This document shows, piece by piece, positions 1 through 5,197 of a stretch of 9,315 nt of DNA (position 1 is the stretch's first letter; each line of letters begins with the position of its first letter). The position numbers and the translations under genes were made by a program. The stretch covers positions 1 through 9,315 of the forward strand of contig JALOMY010000154.1 of the NCBI GenBank assembly GCA_025455225.1. Direction: 5' to 3'. This DNA comes from Cyclobacteriaceae bacterium. Its GTDB lineage: Bacteria > Bacteroidota > Bacteroidia > Cytophagales > Cyclobacteriaceae. The notes under the pieces are model-generated. The model worked only from the letters and a program-made list of their open reading frames with translations, did no database searches and was not told the origin of the DNA.

Positions 1-914
1 CCGATTTGAATAAAATCAACCGGGCGGTATATTAAACCCAGAGTAAGATTGACACCTGATCCTTCTATGTCAATGGTTTCCTGGAGTTCGAGATAATTCA
101 AGGGATTGAAATCCGGATCCAATTCAAAGAAGAAATCCGACTCGCGATAGGTTGAGCTAAACTTATACTTCAAGGTTGTAATACCAACGCTTAATCCGGC
201 AAATACCTTGTCGCTAAAATTTGCACCATATGCCAATGACCATTGGTACTGGGCTCCTTTAATATCGGTGCTTCCCTGCCGTTCCAGGTTACGAATGTCA
301 TTCGGATCATCGTACAAACCAATAATTGAGAAGTAATTAGCTTCCGGTCCGCCCCAAAACGTTGAGTCATCAATCAGGTAGGTATTGTACGCTAAACCAG
401 TAGGTAAATCATAATTCAAATCTTCATTTAACGTGCCATTGGCACTTTCCAGGAAAAAATCAACAATGGATGAAACATTATCGCTGCCCGAATAGCGCAT
501 GCGTGAGTTGAAATCATTGGTGCGGGTCATGGAGATGCCGAAGGAGCCTCCCAGGAAACTACCACCGCTTTGGGGTGAATGATGCACGTAACTTAGCCCG
601 GCCATGTTGAATACATTCTTCGAATCGCTTTCAGTATTCCCGTTATAGGTAGACTCTGTTGTATGAAAAGCATACGCTGGACTCACCGTTGCTTCGGAAC
701 GGTTGTACATGCCCAATCCTGCCGGGTTGGAAAGAGCGGAACTGAAATCACCACCCAGGGCAATCTGTGCTCCACCCATCGATTGAATGCGTGCACTGCC
801 TCCCGGCCGTGTACGACTAAACAATAAGGCATTGTCTATGAAACTTTGTGCAGAAGCTTCCCACCCAATCAGCAACAGAATAGCCGTGAGTTTTGCGATA
901 ACCCTTAATTGCAT
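1..914 (-). CDS. OmpP1/FadL-family outer-membrane protein, 3' end cut off by the window
   Basis: Translating the minus strand from the ATG at 914 gives 304 uninterrupted codons that run off the window edge, so the C-terminal part is missing. Residues 1-22 are a clear signal peptide (MQLRVIAKLTAILLLIGW, then EASA before Q23). Residues 45-72 hold the block SMGGAQIALGGDFSSALSNP followed by AGLGMYNRSE, typical of the plug/hatch start of Bacteroidota OmpP1/FadL-like barrels. The rest alternates polar and aromatic residues as expected of beta-strands (e.g. YQWSLAYGANFSDKVFAGLS). Family members are beta-barrels of very roughly 450-550 residues that pass hydrophobic compounds across the outer membrane; the substrate here is unknown. 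It starts 18 bp after the stop of the upstream same-strand gene, so the two are probably co-transcribed. No strong ribosome binding site is visible. Family assignment is fairly sure; substrate and exact subfamily are not. Confidence 0.75.
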   Translation of the reverse strand, partial: MQLRVIAKLTAILLLIGWEASAQSFIDNALLFSRTRPGGSARIQSMGGAQIALGGDFSSALSNPAGLGMYNRSEATVSPAYAFHTTESTYNGNTESDSKNVFNMAGLSYVHHSPQSGGSFLGGSFGISMTRTNDFNSRMRYSGSDNVSSIVDFFLESANGTLNEDLNYDLPTGLAYNTYLIDDSTFWGGPEANYFSIIGLYDDPNDIRNLERQGSTDIKGAQYQWSLAYGANFSDKVFAGLSVGITTLKYKFSSTYRESDFFFELDPDFNPLNYLELQETIDIEGSGVNLTLGLIYRPVDFIQI

Positions 915-932
915 GCACTAATCCGATAAAAT

Positions 933-2069
933 TTAGTTGTTGCCTCTTCTCGATCCCGATGATCCCGATGAACCTGATGATCCCGATGATGAACGGGAAG
1001 GTGCACTCATGCTGCCACCGCTGTAGCTTCGCGAAGGAGATGAATAGCCACTGGATTGATTGGAGCCATTGTAACTCCGGCTCGTATTGTTATACGATCG
1101 GGTATTGGTATTTCCACTCGAGTTGTAAGACCGCGAACCACTGTTGTAGGGATTCGAAGTTCCATACGATGAATTCGTGTCGGAGTATGTTCTGCGTGAA
1201 GGACGCACATAATAATCATCGGATGTGGAGGTACGTTCACGCCCCAGCGGGTTGGTGCTTACCGTTGGTGATGTTTGACGGGTTGACGGCCGGGTACTTA
1301 CATAATTTGATGCACCTGAAGTTCCGGTGGTCTGACGCTTGCCATAATTCGCACGGTTTCCATCCCCGTCAACTACTACGTAAACAGGTCGGGAGTACCA
1401 TGGATTCCACATACCCCATGAAGATCCCCAGCCCCAGGAAGGACCCCACATACTTCCGTAATAAGGATTACCCCAGGTATAGCCTAAACCCATGTTCCAT
1501 CCGGAATATCCCATATTGCCCCACATGTAATTCATGGACATTGACCAGCCTGAATTAAATCCGCTACCACACCAATACGGGTTGCCCCAGGGGTTGTTGT
1601 AACCATAATAAGGGCTGTAGAAAGAATTGTAATACGATGGTCCATAATAGCCGGGTGCAACCATGGTGTTATTCCAGTTATTCGAATAGTAACTGTTGTA
1701 GCCGGATGTGTATTGGTTCCGGGCAGCCTGTGAGGCATAACCTTCTACAAAATAATTCTGTTCATCGGCTGTGGCCTGTTCTGAACTGGAACGGGCAACA
1801 TATTCTGGATTGATGTTACGGGCAGAATACGAATCCGTAGGATTGTTGTATTCATCCAACATCGTAGTTTCATCAAAATTTTTCTTCTTGAAAGAATCGT
1901 AATTGCTGGAATAGGTTTCCTTTTGAGCAGCTTTGGTGTTAACGGATGCCATTTGCTTTTCACGGTCCTTCGAACGGAAATACATGTCATCCACTTCCTG
2001 CGCGATTGCATTGACACCCAGCATCAAGGCAACACCAATCATGATATTCGTTTTCATAAGCTTACTCAT
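933..2069 (-). CDS. Secreted low-complexity protein rich in Gly, Tyr, Trp, Asn and Ser; function unknown
   Basis: The gene encodes 378 residues from the ATG at 2069. I chose this start because AAGGG lies about 8 nt upstream and a signal peptide follows at once (MKTNIMIGVALMLGVNAIAQ, probable cleavage AIA|Q at 23/24). The ATG at 2057 is a possible alternative; the longer frame to 2141 would put a non-signal sequence in front and fill the promoter region. Residues 25-120 are polar and charged. Residues 120-230 are extremely rich in Tyr, Trp, Gly, Asn and Met, with WGN, GYY and NPYWCG-type repeats and a single Cys at 167. Residues 228-237 form a short ordinary stretch, RPVYVVVDGD. Residues 240-378 are Ser/Thr/Arg/Asn-rich, with five R(S/T)Y units and an SSG tail ending in RRGNN. 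The composition suggests an exported, largely disordered or adhesive/structural protein. I recognise no enzymatic domain. It is followed after 18 bp by the OmpP1-like gene, which suggests joint expression at the cell surface. Confidence 0.8.
   Translation of the reverse strand: MSKLMKTNIMIGVALMLGVNAIAQEVDDMYFRSKDREKQMASVNTKAAQKETYSSNYDSFKKKNFDETTMLDEYNNPTDSYSARNINPEYVARSSSEQATADEQNYFVEGYASQAARNQYTSGYNSYYSNNWNNTMVAPGYYGPSYYNSFYSPYYGYNNPWGNPYWCGSGFNSGWSMSMNYMWGNMGYSGWNMGLGYTWGNPYYGSMWGPSWGWGSSWGMWNPWYSRPVYVVVDGDGNRANYGKRQTTGTSGASNYVSTRPSTRQTSPTVSTNPLGRERTSTSDDYYVRPSRRTYSDTNSSYGTSNPYNSGSRSYNSSGNTNTRSYNNTSRSYNGSNQSSGYSSPSRSYSGGSMSAPSRSSSGSSGSSGSSGSRRGNN
952..987. repeat. Four tandem copies of a 9-bp unit encoding an SSG tail
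   Basis: GATCCCGAT occurs at 952-960, 961-969 and 979-987, with one variant copy GAACCTGAT at 970-978. On the minus strand it encodes the repeated Ser-Ser-Gly near the C-terminus of the low-complexity secreted protein. The copies are nearly identical at DNA level, so the tract could change length by slippage without shifting the frame. Confidence 0.85.
1023..1193 (-). repeat. Five R(S/T)Y motifs in the C-terminal region of the secreted protein
   Basis: Protein residues 293-349 carry RTYSD, RSYNSSG, RSYNNTS, RSYNGSN and RSYSGGS, with Arg at 293, 313, 324, 331 and 347. Spacing is irregular (20, 11, 7 and 16 residues), so this is a diverged, imperfect repeat rather than a strict tandem array. 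Arg-Tyr-Ser repeats in a Gly/Ser/Asn background are common in disordered, self-associating or surface-binding proteins; that reading is inference. Confidence 0.6.
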
Positions 2070-2105
2070 TAGACACCCTTTTGATACTAAACGTTTAAAA
2101 CCGAC

Positions 2106-2135
2106 TTTGTATTCACTGAAAGTTACAAAATTTTG
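2106..2135 (+). promoter_or_regulatory. Candidate Bacteroidota-type promoter for proS
   Basis: TTTG at 2106-2109 is followed by 18 nt and AAATTTTG at 2128-2135. This matches the Bacteroidota pattern TTTG-N(18-20)-TAnnTTTG with one mismatch (A for T at the first position). It would give a leader of roughly 25 nt before the proS ATG at 2166. The -7 box is half of the perfect palindrome CAAAATTTTG (2126-2135), so a similar box also faces the divergent gene, but no good TTTG is correctly spaced on that strand. Confidence 0.35.
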
Positions 2136-2165
2136 CATCAATAAAGAAACAATAATTATACCAAG

Positions 2166-3617
2166 ATGGGTAAAGAAATTCCAAGCCGAAGCGAAGATTA
2201 TTCCTTGTGGTACAATGAGTTAGTGAAGCGAGCCGATTTGGCAGAACATTCAGATGTACGGGGCTGCATGGTGATCAAGCCCTATGGATACAGCATTTGG
2301 GAAAAAATGCAGCAGGCATTGGATGCTATGTTTAAGGAAACGGGTCACGTGAATGCATATTTCCCGCTGTTTGTCCCGAAAAGCATGTTTGAAGCCGAAG
2401 AGCAGAATGCTGAGGGTTTTGCCAAGGAATGCGCCATTGTAACGCATTACCGGTTGAAAAATGATCCACAAAATAACCGATTGGAGGAAGAATTGGTGGT
2501 TCGGCCAACCAGTGAAGCCATCATCTGGAATACCTATAAAAAATGGATTCAATCATACCGGGATCTGCCCATTCTGGTTAATCAATGGGCCAATGTGGTT
2601 CGATGGGAAATGCGTACCCGCTTGTTTTTACGCACGGCCGAGTTTCTTTGGCAGGAAGGGCATACCGCACATGCTACCCGTGACGAAGCTGTTGAAGAAA
2701 CGCTTCAGATGTTGAATGTCTATGCCACATTTGCCGAGCAATACATGGCTATGCCGGTGATCAAGGGAAGGAAAACGGAAGGGGAGAAATTTCCGGGTGC
2801 ACTGGATACGTATTGCATTGAAGCCATGATGCAGGATGGAAAAGCTTTACAAGCCGGAACCTCGCATTTCCTGGGTCAGAATTTCGCAAAAGCGTTCGAT
2901 GTACAATTTGCCGGTAAAGATGGAAAACTGGATTATGTGTGGGGTACGTCCTGGGGTGTAAGTACGCGGTTGATGGGCGCTCTTATTATGGCCCATTCAG
3001 ATGATGATGGTTTGATTTTACCCCCTAAACTGGCTCCTATCCATGTTGTGGTTGTACCCATCTTTCGAAATGAAGATGAACTGGGTCGCATAGCAGAGAA
3101 GGTGAAGGAGATCACCGCATCTCTTAAACCATTGGGCCTGTCCGTTAAATTTGATAATCGCGATACCCATAAACCGGGATTTAAATTTGCCGAATGGGAA
3201 TTAAAGGGTGTTCCGGTTCGAATTGCTATTGGTCCCCGTGACCTTGACAACGGAACGGTAGAGGTGGCCAGGCGCGATACCCGGGAAAAGCAGGTGATTA
3301 AACTGGAAGAAGTTTCCACACGCATACCTGCCTTGTTGAACGAAATACAGGATTCAATTTTCCAGCGCGCGCTCACGTTTCGCAACCAGCACATCACGGA
3401 AGTTAATTCATACGATGAATTTAAAGATGTGCTTGAGACGAAGGGTGGATTTATTTCAGCGCATTGGGACGGTACCCCGGAAACCGAAGCCAGCATTAAG
3501 GAGGAAACCAAAGCAACGATCCGATGTATTCCACTAAATGCAAAATCTGAAAACGGTATCTGTATTTACAGTGGCAAAAAATCAGCGGGTCGCGTATTAT
3601 TTGCCCGCGCTTATTAA
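2166..3617 (+). CDS. proS: Prolyl-tRNA synthetase (archaeal/eukaryal-like short type)
   Basis: This class II aminoacyl-tRNA synthetase charges tRNA-Pro with proline in the cytoplasm. The protein has 483 residues, the usual size of the type that lacks the inserted editing domain. Visible motifs are VVRPTSEA (111-118, the proline-binding TxE loop), motif 2 RWEMRTRLFLRTAEFLWQEG (146-165) followed by HTAHAT, and motif 3 GTSWGVSTRLMGALIMAHSD (260-279) with DDGLILPPKLAP after it. The anticodon-binding domain is about 290-390 and the C-terminal domain about 410-483, ending in the family's Tyr (FARAY). The C-terminal zinc site is degenerate: positions that are Cys in zinc-containing members are Asp435, Thr440 and Ser469, with only Cys466 kept. 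The ATG at 2166 begins the conserved SRSEDYSLWYNELV region almost directly, so the start is secure despite no clear Shine-Dalgarno sequence. It is divergent from the secreted-protein gene, and the nfeD-like gene follows after 72 bp. Confidence 0.97.
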   Translation: MGKEIPSRSEDYSLWYNELVKRADLAEHSDVRGCMVIKPYGYSIWEKMQQALDAMFKETGHVNAYFPLFVPKSMFEAEEQNAEGFAKECAIVTHYRLKNDPQNNRLEEELVVRPTSEAIIWNTYKKWIQSYRDLPILVNQWANVVRWEMRTRLFLRTAEFLWQEGHTAHATRDEAVEETLQMLNVYATFAEQYMAMPVIKGRKTEGEKFPGALDTYCIEAMMQDGKALQAGTSHFLGQNFAKAFDVQFAGKDGKLDYVWGTSWGVSTRLMGALIMAHSDDDGLILPPKLAPIHVVVVPIFRNEDELGRIAEKVKEITASLKPLGLSVKFDNRDTHKPGFKFAEWELKGVPVRIAIGPRDLDNGTVEVARRDTREKQVIKLEEVSTRIPALLNEIQDSIFQRALTFRNQHITEVNSYDEFKDVLETKGGFISAHWDGTPETEASIKEETKATIRCIPLNAKSENGICIYSGKKSAGRVLFARAY

Positions 3618-3644
3618 GGATTATTTTACATCGGATTAGCGTGG

Positions 3645-3693
3645 GCATACCGGTTGTTTCGTACTTTTAGAAAAACAGGTTAAACCGGTATGC
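3645..3693 (+). promoter_or_regulatory. 11-bp perfect inverted repeat covering the start codon of the nfeD-like gene
   Basis: GCATACCGGTT (3645-3655) is the exact reverse complement of AACCGGTATGC (3683-3693), with 27 nt between. The downstream arm contains the ATG at 3690-3692. In a transcript running on from proS, the arms could form a stem that hides this start codon. As DNA, the dyad could be a protein-binding site. The spacer holds a weak -7-like box TACTTTTA (3662-3669) without a well-spaced TTTG. It is not a classical terminator, since the loop is long and no T-run follows. The repeat is certain; the function is inference. Confidence 0.5.
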
Positions 3694-4160
3694 TTATGTG
3701 GTTAGCGATTACTGTTCTCATAATAATCGGAATTGTATTACTTATTGTTGAGGTGATTTTCATACCTGGTACTACCGTGGTCGGGATATTAGGCCTCGTT
3801 TTCTTATTGGGTGGCATCCTGTTCAGCTATTATGAATACGGCAGTTCTACAGGTAATTATGTTTTATTGGGAACGAGTATTGCCGGATCTATTGCCTTGT
3901 ATTTGAGTTTCCGGAAAGGTGCCTGGAAAAAGTTTTCGCTCAATACCAGCATAACCAGTAAAGTGAACGAAGGATTGTTGAATGATTTGAAGGTAGGAAT
4001 GGAAGGTGTTGCAGTATCCGCTTTACGGCCTATGGGTACAGCTGAATTCAACGGCAAAATGATTGAAGTTAAAACCAACGGAGATTATCTTGCACCGGGC
4101 TCGCGGTTAAAAATCATACACCTGCAGCCCAATGAAATTTTCGTAGAACCTTGTAACTAA
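3690..4160 (+). CDS. NfeD-like membrane protein with C-terminal OB-fold domain
   Basis: The protein has 156 residues. Three hydrophobic segments are visible: about 3-24 (MWLAITVLIIIGIVLLIVEV), 28-48 and 57-74. A soluble C-terminal domain of about 100-156 follows, with the NfeD OB-fold pattern VGMEGVAVSALRPMGTAEFN then GKMIEVKTNGDYLAPGSRLK. This is the short form that lacks the N-terminal ClpP-like serine protease domain of long NfeD proteins. Short NfeD proteins are usually encoded beside flotillin/SPFH genes and are thought to work with them in membrane domains, and here floA follows after only 12 bp. The start could be the ATG at 3690 or the one at 3696 (MLM-W). The first lies inside an inverted repeat and the second just outside it. 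The family call is strong; the start is uncertain by two codons. Confidence 0.9.
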   Translation: MLMWLAITVLIIIGIVLLIVEVIFIPGTTVVGILGLVFLLGGILFSYYEYGSSTGNYVLLGTSIAGSIALYLSFRKGAWKKFSLNTSITSKVNEGLLNDLKVGMEGVAVSALRPMGTAEFNGKMIEVKTNGDYLAPGSRLKIIHLQPNEIFVEPCN

Positions 4161-4172
4161 ACCCTTATCAAT

Positions 4173-5171
4173 ATGGAAATGCCAGGTGCAGCAATGCTTC
4201 TCTTTATGGTTTTCGCAGGTATCATCCTGTTTTTTATTTTTCTCTATTTTGTTCCGATTAACCTGTGGATTACCGCCTTATTCAGCGGTGTACGCGTGGG
4301 TTTATTTGAACTGGTTTTCATGCGTATCCGTAAGGTTCCGCCCCGTGTTATTGTTGAGTCTCTCATTACAGCAACCAAAGCAGGATTGAAACTCACTTCA
4401 GCTGAACTGGAGACGCACTACCTGGCCGGAGGAAATGTACCCAATGTAATCCGAGCCCTGATATCCGCAGAGAAAGCCAACATTCATCTTGATTTTAAAC
4501 AGGCAACGGCCATCGATCTTGCCGGTCGTGATGTGTTTCAGGCTGTTCAGATTTCCGTAAATCCGAAAGTTATCACCACGCCCAAGGTAGCTGCTGTTGC
4601 TGCCGATGGAATTCAGTTGATCGCCATTGCACGCATTACCGTGCGGGCTGCCATTCAACAGTTAGTGGGTGGTGCCGGAGAAGATACCATCCTGGCCCGT
4701 GTTGGTGAGGGAATTGTATCGGCTATCGGTTCAGCTAAATCCCACAAGGAAGTGCTCGAGAATCCGGATAAAATTTCTAAGCTGGTTTTATCGCGCGGGT
4801 TAGATTCCGGAACTGCATTTCAGATTCTATCCATTGACATTGCTGATGTGGATGTAGGTGTGAACATTGGCGCTAAGCTGCAAATTGACCAGGCATCTGC
4901 AGATTTAAAGGTGGCGGAAGCAAAGGCAGAAGAAAGACGGGCCATGGCGGTTGCCTCAGAACAGGAAATGAAGGCCAAAGCGCAGGAAGCCCGTGCGAAC
5001 GTTATCCAAGCAGAGGCTGAAATTCCGAAGGCCATTGCCGATTCATTTCGTTCAGGCAATTTGGGTGTTATGGATTATTATCGGATGCAAAACATCCAGG
5101 CTGATACCGGTATGCGGCAATCCATCTCTGAATCGGGTAAAGGTTCAGGGAACGCACCGAAAAAAGATTAA
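4173..5171 (+). CDS. floA: Flotillin-like protein FloA
   Basis: The 332-residue protein matches the FloA/YqfA family in length and layout. A hydrophobic N-terminal hairpin, about 8-38 (MLLFMVFAGIILFFIFLYFV then PINLWITALFSGV), anchors it to the inner face of the membrane. The SPFH-like core includes VGLFELVFMRIRKVPPRVIV (42-61), KAGLKLTSAELETHYLAGGN (69-88) and DIADVDVGVNIGAKLQIDQA (222-241). An Ala/Glu-rich coiled-coil segment (about 240-292) and a short polar tail ending in PKKD complete it. FloA proteins oligomerise and organise functional membrane microdomains; in Bacillus the yqfA gene also follows an NfeD gene. The ATG at 4173 is 12 bp after the nfeD stop, so the two are almost certainly one operon. 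A second ATG two codons later (4179) is possible. A GC-rich hairpin terminator follows 7 bp after the stop. Confidence 0.96.
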   Translation: MEMPGAAMLLFMVFAGIILFFIFLYFVPINLWITALFSGVRVGLFELVFMRIRKVPPRVIVESLITATKAGLKLTSAELETHYLAGGNVPNVIRALISAEKANIHLDFKQATAIDLAGRDVFQAVQISVNPKVITTPKVAAVAADGIQLIAIARITVRAAIQQLVGGAGEDTILARVGEGIVSAIGSAKSHKEVLENPDKISKLVLSRGLDSGTAFQILSIDIADVDVGVNIGAKLQIDQASADLKVAEAKAEERRAMAVASEQEMKAKAQEARANVIQAEAEIPKAIADSFRSGNLGVMDYYRMQNIQADTGMRQSISESGKGSGNAPKKD

Positions 5172-5178
5172 CATGATC

Positions 5179-5197
5179 AGGGGCCGTTCAGGCCCCT
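5179..5197. terminator. Probable bidirectional terminator between convergent floA and the WG-repeat gene
   Basis: AGGGGCC (5179-5185) and GGCCCCT (5191-5197) form a 7-bp GC-rich stem with the loop GTTCA. The plus strand continues into AT-rich TAATTATTTAGATT. On the minus strand the sequence after the stem (GATCATGTT) has no strong T-run, so termination is better supported for floA. The stem overlaps the TAG stop codon (5196-5198) of the minus-strand gene, which packs the two convergent gene ends into 24 bp. Confidence 0.7.

Noticed and set aside
959..1558. A 199-codon open frame on the plus strand, opposite the secreted-protein gene.
   Set aside because: It is antisense to a Gly/Ser/Trp-rich gene whose biased codons leave long open frames on the other strand. 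The translation is rich in Cys, His and Met and has no domain or signal peptide.
2070..2141. A longer N-terminus for the secreted protein, starting at 2141.
   Set aside because: It would put 24 unrelated residues before the signal peptide and fill the divergent promoter region. The ATG at 2069 has an AAGGG at good spacing.
1933..2223. A 96-codon plus-strand frame spanning the divergent region and the proS start.
   Set aside because: It is antisense to the secreted-protein signal peptide and out of frame with proS, and has no independent support.
2933..3511. A 192-codon open frame on the minus strand inside proS.
   Set aside because: It is a shadow of the strongly conserved proS coding frame, with a Ser-rich translation lacking any recognisable motif.
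918..3640. The 10-mer ATCGGATTAG is present upstream of the OmpP1-like start (minus strand, 918-927 area) and after proS (3630-3639).
   Set aside because: Many shared 10-mers are expected by chance in 9 kb, and the flanks do not match further, so a common operator is not supported.
3618..3689. Possible intrinsic terminator after proS.
   Set aside because: The only inverted repeat has a 27-nt loop and no T-run after it, so it does not fit a terminator.
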